DNA of 64,000 bases from Streptomyces sp. NRRL WC-3618. Lineage in GTDB: Bacteria > Actinomycetota > Actinomycetes > Streptomycetales > Streptomycetaceae. Shown piece after piece: positions 19,011 to 28,080 of the stretch. Under the pieces are notes generated by a model. The model made no database searches, had not been told where the DNA came from, and saw only the letters and a list, made by a program, of their open reading frames with translations. Position 1 is the first letter of the stretch; every line of letters begins with the position of its first letter. Location of the stretch: the NCBI RefSeq assembly GCF_001280005.1, contig NZ_LGDW01000040.1, forward strand, positions 1 through 64,000. Direction: 5' to 3'. Position numbers and translations under genes: made by a program.

Positions 19011-19870
19011 TGCAGCAGCAGCCTTTCGAGGGAGCGGACGACGAAGTCGGCCAGCAGGCCGAGGAATGCGTAGACGATGAGGCAGACCACGATCACGTCG
19101 GTCCGCAGGAAGTCGCGCGCCTGCACCATGAGGGCGCCGATACCGGCGTCCGCGTTGATCTGCTCGGCGAAGACGAGCGCGAGCCAGGCGATGCCGAGCG
19201 AGTAACGCAACCCGGTCATCGCCCCGGGCAGTGCGCCCGGCAGCACGACATGCCGCACGAGTCCCCACCGGGACAGCCCCAGTGACTCCCCGGCCTCGAT
19301 CAACTGGGCGTCCACGCCACGGATTCCGGCGTAGACGTTGAGGTAGAGCGGGAAGGTCACGCCGAGGGTGATGATCGCGACCTTCGGGGCCTCGCCGATG
19401 CCGAACCAGATGATGAACAGCGGGATCAGACCGACGAACGGCACGGTTCGCAGCATCTGGACCGGCGCGTCGATGAGATCCTCGCCGACGCGGAACAAGC
19501 CCGAGACGAGGGCGAGTCCGGTGCCGATGACGGCGCCGAAGAGCAGTCCGAGCGCGACGCGCTGGAGCGAGGTGCCCATCGCGTTGCCCAGTGAACCGTC
19601 GGCGACCAGGTCGCTTCCGGCCTGGGCGATCCGCTCGGGCGAGGCGAGGATGCCGGCGGTCAACACGCCTGTGCTGCTGAGGAGTTGCCAGAGCGCCAGG
19701 AGCGCGAGCGGGCCCGAGGTGCGGCGCAGCCAGCGGGGGACGCGGGTGCGGCGCGTGGAGCTGGGGGCGATGGGTTCGAGATCGGGGGTGGTGCGCCGGC
19801 TGTCACCGGCGGCGGATATAACGGATATATCCGGCTTGGAGGAGCTGGGTGGGGCATGGCTGATGCTCAT
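18983..19870 (-). CDS. ssuC: Aliphatic sulfonate ABC transporter, permease
   Basis: A 295-residue permease of the BPD_transp_1 fold, six or more transmembrane helices after a polar ~45-residue N-terminus. The EAA loop reads GESLGLSRWGLVRHVVLPGA, followed by LPGAMTGLRYSLGIAWLALV, a SsuC hallmark. The membrane gene is placed first after the leader peptide, 138 nt downstream of it, so transcription probably depends on the cysteine supply sensed by that peptide. Confidence 0.9.
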   Translation of the reverse strand: MSISHAPPSSSKPDISVISAAGDSRRTTPDLEPIAPSSTRRTRVPRWLRRTSGPLALLALWQLLSSTGVLTAGILASPERIAQAGSDLVADGSLGNAMGTSLQRVALGLLFGAVIGTGLALVSGLFRVGEDLIDAPVQMLRTVPFVGLIPLFIIWFGIGEAPKVAIITLGVTFPLYLNVYAGIRGVDAQLIEAGESLGLSRWGLVRHVVLPGALPGAMTGLRYSLGIAWLALVFAEQINADAGIGALMVQARDFLRTDVIVVCLIVYAFLGLLADFVVRSLERLLLQWRPTFTGR

Positions 19871-20008
19871 GAGTGCTCCATGAGGAGGAGAGCGACCGGA
19901 GAGGGGGTGTGCCTCGGCGCCGCCGCGTCCGGCATGGATCAGGTCAGATCCCGGACGTGCGGGTCGGGCGGTGCCCGGAGAACGGGCGGGAGGGGAGGAG
20001 AAAGGGCG

Positions 20009-20077
20009 TCAGCAGCCGCGGCGACACGCGGCGGAGGCCACCCGCAGCAGGTCGATGTGACCGCGCGTGGTGAGCAT
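20009..20077 (-). CDS. Cysteine-rich leader peptide of the ssu operon
   Basis: A 22-residue ORF on the minus strand, start ATG at 20077. It ends HIDLLRVASAACRRGC. It matches the Streptomyces putative leader peptide pattern (H-[IV]-D-L-x-R-[VL]-x-S-A-x-C) found ahead of sulfur-assimilation and sulfonate-uptake operons. The two cysteines, one the last codon, should make translation sensitive to charged tRNA-Cys, so expression of ssuCBA would rise when cysteine is low. Position and sequence are seen directly; the mechanism is established for the class but inferred here. Confidence 0.85.
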   Translation of the reverse strand: MLTTRGHIDLLRVASAACRRGC

Positions 20078-20215
20078 GGCTGAACGCAACATGCCGCTGA
20101 AACTAGCCAGGTGACGTGGCCGCGGTCAACGGTGTCTCACAGAATGGGCCACGCGTATCAAGGTGCGGGAGTCGAGCGGAGTGTGGCTTCCGGTGGCCGG
20201 GTGATGATGGGGCAC

Positions 20216-20638
20216 ATGTCCAACGCCTTCACCACTCGCGTACTGAACATCGCCTCCGGCTCCCGGGAGACGGTCGTCGACCTCACCCATGACTGCGAGA
20301 CCTTCCTGAGGGAGGTGGCGGCCGGCCGCGACGGCCTTCTCAACGTCTTCGTCCCGCACGCCACCGCCGGGATCGCCATCATCGAAACGGGCGCGGGCAG
20401 CGACGACGATCTGCTCGCCGCGCTGCGCACCCTGCTCCCCGCCGACGACCGCTGGCGCCACCGCCACGGCACCCCGGGCCACGGCCGCGACCACGTACTC
20501 CCCGCCCTCGTCCCCCCACACGCCACGCTGCCAGTGCTGAGCGGGCGGCTGGAACTGGGGACTTGGCAGTCGGTGTGCCTGGTGGACACGAATCGCGATA
20601 ATCCGGACAGGGTGGTTCGGTTGTCGTTCCTTGGGTGA
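20216..20638 (+). CDS. yjbQ: YjbQ family protein (secondary thiamine-phosphate synthase-like)
   Basis: A 140-residue soluble protein of the YjbQ/UPF0047 family: DCETFLREVAAGRDGLLNVF, VPHATAGIAIIETGAGSDDD, then the conserved GRDHVLPALVPPHATLPV and GTWQSVCLVDTNRDNP near the C-terminus. E. coli YjbQ has a weak thiamine-phosphate synthase activity that may be secondary. ATG 20216 is preceded by GATGGGG. It is convergent with the LanB gene and probably unrelated to that cluster. Confidence 0.88.
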   Translation: MSNAFTTRVLNIASGSRETVVDLTHDCETFLREVAAGRDGLLNVFVPHATAGIAIIETGAGSDDDLLAALRTLLPADDRWRHRHGTPGHGRDHVLPALVPPHATLPVLSGRLELGTWQSVCLVDTNRDNPDRVVRLSFLG

Positions 20639-20733
20639 GGCTTCGGGTGTGACGACTGTAGGTGTGATTGCGCTTGCGGCAACGTGCGGCCACCGTCCGG
20701 CCGCCGGCAAGGCGGCGCCGGGGGCTGCCGTGG

Positions 20734-23700
20734 TCACGATGTTCTCCTCGCTCGTGCCGTCCAGCTCAGTGCGGCGGCTCTGGCCAGGTGGAGGTGTGCG
20801 CGTTCCTCGGGTAGTCCCGGCCCGCACATGCGGACGTGGTGGAGATGCAGCAGGTCCGGGAGCAGGTCCTGTGGGGGCAGCGTCCCCGCACCCTCAAGCG
20901 CGCTGCGGTAGGCGGCCAGCGCGGCGCGGCGTGCGGACCAGCTCGCGGTGACGCGCGCGTCCAGCACCGGAGTGCCGGGGGCCTGGGGCGTGAGGGAGGC
21001 GGTCGTCAGGGCGATGGTCTCGTCGTAGACCGCTCGGCGTGGGGCGCTCCTGTCCGTGTGGGTGTGCCCGACCAGCCAGCGCATCGCCTTCCTGTCGTCC
21101 CCGAGCAGGCCGACGGCGATGTCCACCATGCTCGCGGCAGTCACCGCACGCACGTCGGGAGCGCCCCGCTCCGCCTGCGCGGTCAGCTGGGCGAGGACGG
21201 CGGCGGCGTCGGCGGCGAAATACTCCTCGGCGGCTTCCATCACCGCGGGGCCGCCGAAGCGCGTGGTCTGCGGGTAGTAGGTCTCCAGGCTCGCGTGGGT
21301 GATCAGGCCCGCGTGCCGAAGCCGCCGGGTCCACTCGCCGATCTGCCCGACAGCGGTGCCGAGGGAACCGGGCGCGCAGGTAAGACGGAGACGTAGGTGG
21401 TCCTCGGGATCGCCGTGACGAACGAACCACCAGCGGGGCTCTCCCAACTCCCCGAGCAGGGACGGCAGATGCCGGGTCAGAAGCGGGTCCTGACGGTCGC
21501 GGTGCCCGTGCAACCTGATGGAGAGCAGGTTGCCGCAGCCAGGCAAGCGGCCGTACTCCCGACCGACGACGTCGCCGGATGCACGGACGGGTGCGCAGGT
21601 CCGGCCCACAGCGGCCAGGGGTACGACGATCTCGTGGGCGCGCCCGCCGGCCCAGCCCAGGTCCCCGGGCTTCGGCGCGGCACGTAGCAGTACCCTGCCG
21701 TCGCGCTCCACGTGCGTACGGAGCAGGACCCGGTGCGAAGGCTCCGCCAGATCCAGGTTCATGCGCCGGTCTCCGTCGCCCAGGTACACGTGCTGGGGCA
21801 GGAGAACTTCACGACGCCATTCGGCCAGGGCCTCGTCCCACCGCGGCCACGGCGTCCGCACGTCGGGCAGGTCGTTGACGCCGAGTGTCCAGCGGGCCGG
21901 CGACAGTACGGTGCGCCCGTAGTGCAGTGCGGGGAGGAACGGCAGGCTGGAAACGGCCGCTCCCCACGAGAACCCGGTGCACGGGACGGCCAGTGCCACC
22001 GGTGCCTCGATCAGGAACCGCGCCAGCGGATGAGTGTGGTGGGTCAGATCCACCGCGTTCAGCAGCATCGTGTGCACCGGGCGGCGGCGGGAGACCGAGA
22101 CCAGGTGCAACCGCTCGGCATCGGCGGTCACCGCCAGGTCCGTCACGGGCACCTGGTCCATGTCCGGGCCGTGGTAGTCGCCGAGGGGGAGCACCACCCC
22201 CGCCACCTGCGGGGCGTGCGCGACGTTCACCGAGCGTATGTACAGCGGAGCGGTACTGATCTGCGCGATCAGCGCGTCCTGTTGTACGCCGGGCAGGCCG
22301 GCGTACACGTCGGTCATCCGGCGGCGGTCCTCGGCGTCGAACAGGTGGAGAAAACGCCCGGTGGCCGTTCCGGCCGCACGGGCCACCCCGACGACGTGCA
22401 GCGCGAACTCCCCTTGTTCGAGGGCGGATACGCTTGCGGCGTGGATCCGCACGGTCACCTCGGTGCTCGGCTGCACCGGCCTGCCGGGATCCACCACCGC
22501 CAGTTCGTCGATCGCGGCGTCATCGAGTCGGACGTGGTGGCGGCGCCGCGTCGCGGCGGTGTACGCGAGCCTCAGCAGCCGGCTGTCGCGGGCGGTCAGC
22601 GTCGGGCCCGTCGACGCGGCTGTGGACCCGAGGTAGCCGGACGGGTAGCCGAGGAGGTCGATGGCGCTCAGGACGGGTACCACCGCTCCTGGGCCGTAGC
22701 GCTCGAGGAAACGGCCGTGCCAGGCAGCCCATCCGGGGCTCAGCGCCGCTCGCGGCGCCAGCCGCGTGAGCACGGCGGCGGCCGACGCCACCTCCTCGGC
22801 CACCGCCTCCGGGATCACCAGGTCCCAGTCCAACCGCAGGTCGAGGGCGAGCGCGGGTTTCGCAGTGGGACAGAGCCGGGTCATCGCGGCCGTCACTCGT
22901 GCGCGTTCGGCGCGGGCGCCCGCGGGGGTCACGGCGGCGTCGTCGTGCCGTGCCAGTTCCGCCGCGACCTCACACAACTCGCCGGCTTCAGCCGCGGGCA
23001 GGTGCTGTATCTGTCCGAGCAGGGCGGCAATCGGATCGGAGGACGTGACCGCAGGACGCAGACTGGTGATCAGGAATCGCTGTCGTACCAGGTTCGCGAG
23101 CAGGTTCTCGATCGCGGTGGGCGAAGCGGCCGGGAAACCGCCGGAGAGCGTTTCGGCAAGAACTGTCCACACTACCGGCGCCCGTGCGATCTCCATGGCC
23201 ATGCGCACCGGCTCGGTCGCGCGTATCCCCACGTGCACCGGGGCGCCGTCGTTCGCACTGCTTGAGCGGTGCTCGACCGTCAGGCGTCCGTCGCGCTCGA
23301 ACGCGAGGCTGGAAGCGAGCAGCGTCAACTGGGGCCGGAGCACACGGTGTTCCTCCAACCGGTCGACAAGAGCCGCGGTCCATGCCGCCTCCGGTCTGGT
23401 GACCGCCCGGTGCCCGGTGCCCGCACGCAGCACGGGAGCGGCCCCTGTGCGGGCGGCCTCGACACCGGCGAACAGACCGAACGGAGTGGCACGTGAGCGG
23501 GCGCGCAGCAGGTAGCGCACCACCGAAAGCACAGCGTGCCGCACGGCGAGGTCCGGCACCGGCTCGCCGACGCATATCTGATGCACCCGTCTCGCCAGGT
23601 CCGGGCTGGAGAACTCGACCGCGGTGGCGAAATCGGTTGCCTGCCACATCTGTTGAAGCCATGCCCGCCACGATTCCTTGTGCGCGGACGGGCCGGTCAG

Positions 23701-23841
23701 GTCCGGCCAGACCATCGGGTGGTCGGGACACCAGGTTGTCGCCCGGACCACGGCCGCATCGACATGGCGGTACAAACAGCCCTCCAGCAGCACAACGGCG
23801 TTGTCCTCGATCTTCCCAAACCGCGCGGCGACGGGGGCCAT
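20734..23841 (-). CDS. LanB-type class I lanthipeptide dehydratase, full length
   Basis: A 1035-residue dehydratase. The N-terminal ~700 residues match Lant_dehydr_N (for example LSVVRYLLRARSRATPFGLF at about 105-125, the conserved R-S-R-A-T-P-F-G-L-F-A-G). The C-terminal ~260 residues match the SpaB_C elimination domain (WWFVRHGDPEDHLRLRL, THASLETYYPQTTRFGG). LanB proteins glutamylate Ser/Thr with Glu-tRNA and then eliminate glutamate to give dehydroalanine or dehydrobutyrine. No LanC cyclase is nearby and the candidate precursor has no cysteine, so lanthionine rings are unlikely. It is divergent from the precursor, sharing a 196-nt promoter region. Confidence 0.9.
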   Translation of the reverse strand: MAPVAARFGKIEDNAVVLLEGCLYRHVDAAVVRATTWCPDHPMVWPDLTGPSAHKESWRAWLQQMWQATDFATAVEFSSPDLARRVHQICVGEPVPDLAVRHAVLSVVRYLLRARSRATPFGLFAGVEAARTGAAPVLRAGTGHRAVTRPEAAWTAALVDRLEEHRVLRPQLTLLASSLAFERDGRLTVEHRSSSANDGAPVHVGIRATEPVRMAMEIARAPVVWTVLAETLSGGFPAASPTAIENLLANLVRQRFLITSLRPAVTSSDPIAALLGQIQHLPAAEAGELCEVAAELARHDDAAVTPAGARAERARVTAAMTRLCPTAKPALALDLRLDWDLVIPEAVAEEVASAAAVLTRLAPRAALSPGWAAWHGRFLERYGPGAVVPVLSAIDLLGYPSGYLGSTAASTGPTLTARDSRLLRLAYTAATRRRHHVRLDDAAIDELAVVDPGRPVQPSTEVTVRIHAASVSALEQGEFALHVVGVARAAGTATGRFLHLFDAEDRRRMTDVYAGLPGVQQDALIAQISTAPLYIRSVNVAHAPQVAGVVLPLGDYHGPDMDQVPVTDLAVTADAERLHLVSVSRRRPVHTMLLNAVDLTHHTHPLARFLIEAPVALAVPCTGFSWGAAVSSLPFLPALHYGRTVLSPARWTLGVNDLPDVRTPWPRWDEALAEWRREVLLPQHVYLGDGDRRMNLDLAEPSHRVLLRTHVERDGRVLLRAAPKPGDLGWAGGRAHEIVVPLAAVGRTCAPVRASGDVVGREYGRLPGCGNLLSIRLHGHRDRQDPLLTRHLPSLLGELGEPRWWFVRHGDPEDHLRLRLTCAPGSLGTAVGQIGEWTRRLRHAGLITHASLETYYPQTTRFGGPAVMEAAEEYFAADAAAVLAQLTAQAERGAPDVRAVTAASMVDIAVGLLGDDRKAMRWLVGHTHTDRSAPRRAVYDETIALTTASLTPQAPGTPVLDARVTASWSARRAALAAYRSALEGAGTLPPQDLLPDLLHLHHVRMCGPGLPEERAHLHLARAAALSWTARARRTS

Positions 23842-24037
23842 TATGAGCCATGGTCATTGTCGCTGTTGCTGCGCAATCCCGCTGCCGCAGAGTCCCCAAG
23901 AGTCGCTGACCTGGGCGAATACCGTCCGTACCAAACGGCGGCGTTTGGGCTGTTGTCGCACGTGCGGTCTGGCTAGCATTGGGCGCCGCACACGGCACGC
24001 GGCACATTCCCAGCACGTTTGCGAAGGGGAGAAAACC

Positions 24038-24190
24038 ATGACTGCTGCATCTCCTGAGAAACTCGCCGATGAGGAATTCGGTGAACTCGAAGAACTCCAG
24101 GTGATCGATTCCAGCGAGCTGAAGCTCGGCGCGGCGTACCACACGTACACCTACATCGCGGCGGAGAGCACGGACGACATCCCCGAATAG
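24038..24190 (+). CDS. Candidate RiPP precursor peptide (cysteine-free)
   Basis: A 50-residue peptide, start ATG 24038 after the strong site GAAGGGGAG. The N-terminal ~30 residues are acidic and leader-like (EEFGELEELQVIDSSELKLG). The C-terminal part has Tyr and Thr in alternation (AAYHTYTYIA) and ends ESTDDIPE. It has no Cys, Trp or Arg. Potential dehydration sites are Thr36, Thr38, Ser44 and Thr45; Tyr34, 37 and 39 are possible sulfation or C-methylation sites. It sits between the LanB gene and the radical SAM operon, 62 nt before the first radical SAM gene. It resembles no precursor I know. Its role is inferred from context. Confidence 0.75.
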   Translation: MTAASPEKLADEEFGELEELQVIDSSELKLGAAYHTYTYIAAESTDDIPE

Positions 24191-24252
24191 GACGTCCGGG
24201 AGCCACGGCAACTCTCCGACGGGCGAGACCGGTTGAGACGAGGAGGCAGGTC

Positions 24253-26262
24253 GTGCCGTCCAGCCGGTCGGTGGACCGTACCCGCACCGACGTCCTGTTG
24301 ATCTTTCCGCCGCAGACCGAGGCCAGGTTCTTCCCGTATCTGAGCCTGCCTTACCTGACCGGCCATCTGCGGCGCCGGGGCCGGCTGGTTCACCAGGCCG
24401 ACCTGAACATCGCTGTGCTCCACGATCTGCTGCGATGTCCCGCGCTGCTGGACGACGCGGTCCGCGCCCAGGACACGGGCGACGACGGTACGGCCGTGAG
24501 CCACTGGTATCGCCGAGCGGTGGCCGACGTCTTCACCGCGCACATCGGCGAGCTGCGTGCCCACGTCCTGCACAAGGAGTCAACCGGCGAGCTGGGCCCC
24601 CACCGCGCGGTTCGGCTCGCCACCCTGGCCCTCGAACTGCTGGTCCGCGACACCTTCCTGGCCCGGACCTGGGAGGACCTCGGCCGACTCGACGATGCCG
24701 TACGCCGGGCCGCGGACGAGCCGCCCGTCGCGTCGGGCGTACCGGTCGTATCGCTGCACCGCCTGGTGACCGGGCTGCTCGGCCGGCATCGCCCCCGGGT
24801 GGTCGGCCTGTCCGTGGCGTTCTTCAGCCAGCTCGCGCCCGCGCTGCTGATCGCCGCCTGGGTCCGGCAACTGGCGCCCGACACCAGGATCTGTCTGGGC
24901 GGTCAGCAGGTGATGCTCCGCCACGACGCTCTCGCCCGGCTGCCCGGAGTCCGGGAAACGGTCGACGCTCTCTGCACGACCGCCGGAGAAGAGCCGCTCG
25001 AACGCTGGCTGGACGCGCTGGACGGAACGTTTCCGCTCGCCGCCGTGCCCGGCATGACCTGGCTACCACGTTCCGATGCCGGGCCGCGCACGGGTCCCGC
25101 GGTGACCCTGCGCTTCCGTGATCTCGGACCTCCCGACTTCACCGGACTGCCGTTCCGCTCCTATCTCAACGACGCGCTGGAGCTCGCGATCGTCTCGTGC
25201 GTCGGCTGCTACTGGGGACGGTGCGCGTTCTGCTCGTACGGCAACCGATCGCTCCCGCAAGGCGGGTACCAGCAGGGCACCGCGGCCCAGATCGCCGACG
25301 CCGTGGAGGCCGTGGTTCGCGCCACGGGCACCCGGTACGTGTCGGTCGCGGACGAGAACACCAACCTGCGGCTGATCCTGAAGGCCATGCGCGCGACACG
25401 CGAACGTGGCGTACGGGTCCGGTTCGGCGTTCGCAGCCGGCTGGAGGCCGTGCTGACCGACCCGGGGTTCTGCCACGACCTCGCCACGGTCGGCTGCGCG
25501 ATGATCTCAGTCGGCTACGAGGGCACCTCGCAGCGCCTGCTGGACCGGATGGAGCGGGGCGTGCGCGCGGCCGACTACCAGCGGATCCTCGACAACCTCG
25601 CCGCAGCGGGCATCGCCGTCCGGTTCACCGTGATGGGCCAGGTCCTGGACGAGACGCCGGACGAGTTCGAGGCATCCCTGCGCTTCCTCGTCGACAACGA
25701 GCGGCGGATCGGCATCGACGCGCTGGAACTGATGGTGGCGGAGCCCGGCAGCAGACTCGTGGCCGGCCCGGAGGACTACGGCCTCGCCCTTGACACCTCG
25801 GACCGCCTCGCGGGCAACCCCGAGCTCAGTTACCTGGCCGGCCGGGTCGGCCACCCGCTGGCGGTCCGCGGCGGCCCGACGCGAACCGAGGCACTGGACC
25901 GGCTGGTGCGGATCTTCCGCACCGTCAGACCGGGCCGTACGAACGCCTCGGCACCCTCGCGCCCCGCCCCGAACGGCCATCACGCGCCCGCCGTCGCGGC
26001 CCTGCGCCCGCACCCGTGGGTACGCACCGTGCCCGCGCACGCCGACGACCGTACGGCAGACCGCGTCACTCTCGCCGACCTCGTCCGGGAGCGGTTCTAC
26101 GCGCTTCCCCGCACCGACGTGGAACAGCGCGCCGACGGCCTGCTCACGGCCCGCACCGACCGTGGCAGCCGACTGCTGGCCCGCCTGGCCGACGCGGCGG
26201 CGGGCACCCCCGACCCGGCCCGTTCAGCCGACCCGGCGCCCTCAGCCAGGAGCTCGTCATGA
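24253..26262 (+). CDS. B12-binding domain radical SAM enzyme (RiPP maturase type), first of two
   Basis: A 669-residue enzyme. Residues ~10-50 start a cobalamin-binding fold (TDVLLIFPPQTEARFFPYLS, LTGHLRRRGRLVHQADLN); the helical region to ~300 includes VGLSVAFFSQLAPALL. The radical SAM core begins at the cluster motif C316-x2-C319-x4-C324-x2-C327 (CVGCYWGRCAFC), then YVSVADENTNLRLILKAMR, SVGYEGTSQRLLDRMERGVR and RFTVMGQVLDETPDEFEASL. Such enzymes C-methylate or ring-close peptides. GTG start with AGGAGG upstream. Its stop overlaps the next ATG by 4 nt. Confidence 0.87.
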   Translation: MPSSRSVDRTRTDVLLIFPPQTEARFFPYLSLPYLTGHLRRRGRLVHQADLNIAVLHDLLRCPALLDDAVRAQDTGDDGTAVSHWYRRAVADVFTAHIGELRAHVLHKESTGELGPHRAVRLATLALELLVRDTFLARTWEDLGRLDDAVRRAADEPPVASGVPVVSLHRLVTGLLGRHRPRVVGLSVAFFSQLAPALLIAAWVRQLAPDTRICLGGQQVMLRHDALARLPGVRETVDALCTTAGEEPLERWLDALDGTFPLAAVPGMTWLPRSDAGPRTGPAVTLRFRDLGPPDFTGLPFRSYLNDALELAIVSCVGCYWGRCAFCSYGNRSLPQGGYQQGTAAQIADAVEAVVRATGTRYVSVADENTNLRLILKAMRATRERGVRVRFGVRSRLEAVLTDPGFCHDLATVGCAMISVGYEGTSQRLLDRMERGVRAADYQRILDNLAAAGIAVRFTVMGQVLDETPDEFEASLRFLVDNERRIGIDALELMVAEPGSRLVAGPEDYGLALDTSDRLAGNPELSYLAGRVGHPLAVRGGPTRTEALDRLVRIFRTVRPGRTNASAPSRPAPNGHHAPAVAALRPHPWVRTVPAHADDRTADRVTLADLVRERFYALPRTDVEQRADGLLTARTDRGSRLLARLADAAAGTPDPARSADPAPSARSSS

Positions 26263-27275
26263 CGCAACCGCCGCGCACCGCACCCGGCGGCGCCCGAACC
26301 GTCACCATCACCGAATCCCCGCGTCGAATGGGCCTGGGGGTACTGATGGACATGCCGTGGGGCGGCGGACGCCTCGGCAGGCGCGGTATCGGATTCGTGG
26401 AGAGCGACGACGGCGGCGGAGACATCACCGACCGGGTGCGCGCCTTCCTGCGCCGCCACGGCGGCGACTTCGCCTACTCGGCCCTCGCGTTCCAGCCGCG
26501 CTCGCGCGCCCGCGTACGGACGGCCCACTACGTGCGCGCGTACGACCGCTTCTTCGAGGCGCTGCCTGCCGGGGCGGCCCGCGCCTTCCACCAGACCGAG
26601 CTGAACATGGGCACGCCCGAGCGCTACGACCGCCGCGCGGCCGCCGAGTTCACCAACGAACTGGCCGCCCGCTACGGCTTCTCCTGGGTGGTCGAGGACC
26701 TGGGCATCTGGAGCCTGCGCGGCATACCGATGCCCTATCCGCTCCCGCCGCCGCTGACCGAGCCGGGGCTGGAGATCGCCACCCGGAACGTGGCGGAGGC
26801 GGCCCGGCTGCTCGATCCGCCGCTGCATGTCGAGTTCCCCGGCTTCACCGAAGGCGGCTCGTTCGTCCTCGGGCACATGGACGCCTTCGGGTACTTCGCC
26901 CGGCTGGCTCAGGACGCCGACGTGTGGGTGACGCTCGACGTCGGCCATCTGCTCAGCTACCAGTGGCTGAGAGGACGTACCGGAAGCAACATGTACGACG
27001 GGATCGAGGCTCTGCCCCTCAGCCGTTGCCGGGAACTGCACCTTTCGGGCTGCCAGATCGTGGGAGGCAAATTCCGCGACCTGCACCACGGCGTCCTGCT
27101 GGACGAACAGGTGGGTCTCACCGAGTATCTGCTGCCGCGCTGCCCGAACCTCCTCGGGGTGACCTACGAGGACCCGATGTACCGCGAGGACGGACAACTG
27201 GTCGAGAAGTCCCGTCGTAACTACGCGCGGCTGCGGGACCTGGTCGCCGCCTGGCAGCGCGGGGAGGTGGCGTGA
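26259..27275 (+). CDS. DUF692 multinuclear non-heme iron oxidase (MNIO)
   Basis: A 338-residue TIM-barrel oxidase of the DUF692/MNIO family. Family features: RAFHQTELNMGTPERYDRR, WVVEDLGIWSLRG, LHVEFPGFTEGGSFVLG, the metal-site stretch VTLDVGHLLSYQWLRG, and RELHLSGCQIVGGKFRDLHH. MNIO enzymes bind two or three irons and modify peptides: Cys to oxazolone-thioamide in methanobactin, 3-thiaGlu in TglH, Asp-derived groups in Apy. Here the precursor lacks Cys, so Asp, Tyr or Thr is the likelier target. Coupled by ATGA to the radical SAM gene and by GTGA to the next. Confidence 0.87.
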   Translation: MTQPPRTAPGGARTVTITESPRRMGLGVLMDMPWGGGRLGRRGIGFVESDDGGGDITDRVRAFLRRHGGDFAYSALAFQPRSRARVRTAHYVRAYDRFFEALPAGAARAFHQTELNMGTPERYDRRAAAEFTNELAARYGFSWVVEDLGIWSLRGIPMPYPLPPPLTEPGLEIATRNVAEAARLLDPPLHVEFPGFTEGGSFVLGHMDAFGYFARLAQDADVWVTLDVGHLLSYQWLRGRTGSNMYDGIEALPLSRCRELHLSGCQIVGGKFRDLHHGVLLDEQVGLTEYLLPRCPNLLGVTYEDPMYREDGQLVEKSRRNYARLRDLVAAWQRGEVA

Positions 27276-28063
27276 GCACGGTGGAGCCGGGCGCGTCGCT
27301 GGACGGCGAGCGGCTGACCGACCTGCTCCTGCGGCTTCTGCTGGACGCGGACCTGCGGGCCCGACTCGCCGAGGAGGGCGCCGAGGCCGTGGCGGCGGAT
27401 CCCGGCGAGCTGGAGTGCCTGGACTCCGTCGACCTGGCCGAACTGGACACCACCGCGCGCCGGCTGCGCTCCCAGGTGTGGCGGCCCGGCAGCGGCGGCA
27501 GCCTCGCGACCACGTTCCCGCGCAGCCTGAAGCTGCTCCAGGACGCCGGTGCCACGGAGTCCTGCCTGCTCACCGGATTCCTCGGCTCAAAGCACTTCTC
27601 CCGGTTCCGGCTGATCCCGTACACCGCTCCCGGGTTGTCGGCGGAGGAGGCGTTCGCGTCCTACCTGCTGGATGACGCCGGGGCAGGGGCGCTGCGCGAC
27701 ACCGTGACCCACGAGCTGATGATCGCCCTGTTCACCGCGCTGACGTGCGAGCAGCCGCTGTCGTTCGTGATCGAGGCGGAGGGAATCGTTCGCACCGACC
27801 GAGGCCACGCCACCGTGCGTACGTACGCGGCAGCGTCCGTAGCCACCTGGGGGACGACGCCGGGGGAGCGTGCCGGCGCGGGGGCCACCGAGGTCACTGA
27901 TCTTGCCGCGAACGCGGAAGCAGTGGAATACGCGTACTTCACCACGTCCGCAGGGCTGGCACACGGAGTGGTGTCCGGGCGGGTGGCGGCGGCCTTCGAG
28001 GCCGAACCGACGGCCCGGCGCGAGACCGCGCGGCGGGCGTTGGCACGCCGCGAACTGTGGTGA
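27272..28063 (+). CDS. MNIO partner-like protein
   Basis: A 263-residue protein with an N-terminal helical region (LTDLLLRLLLDADLRARLAE, a short-motif pattern seen in MNIO partner and leader-binding proteins). A mixed alpha/beta central domain follows (SLKLLQDAGATESCLLTGFL, ITHELMIALFTAL-type core) and an Ala/Arg-rich C-terminus. MNIO enzymes normally need a partner encoded next to them that recruits the leader. The assignment rests mainly on its place: GTG start inside the MNIO stop (GTGA). I do not recognise a catalytic motif. Confidence 0.55.
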   Translation: MSTVEPGASLDGERLTDLLLRLLLDADLRARLAEEGAEAVAADPGELECLDSVDLAELDTTARRLRSQVWRPGSGGSLATTFPRSLKLLQDAGATESCLLTGFLGSKHFSRFRLIPYTAPGLSAEEAFASYLLDDAGAGALRDTVTHELMIALFTALTCEQPLSFVIEAEGIVRTDRGHATVRTYAAASVATWGTTPGERAGAGATEVTDLAANAEAVEYAYFTTSAGLAHGVVSGRVAAAFEAEPTARRETARRALARRELW

Positions 28064-28080
28064 CGGGGAGAGGAACCGCC

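Noticed and set aside
23953..23979. Promoter candidate TTGTCG and TAGCAT before the 50-residue precursor
   Set aside because: The boxes are only 15 nt apart, too close for a normal promoter; not listed as a feature.
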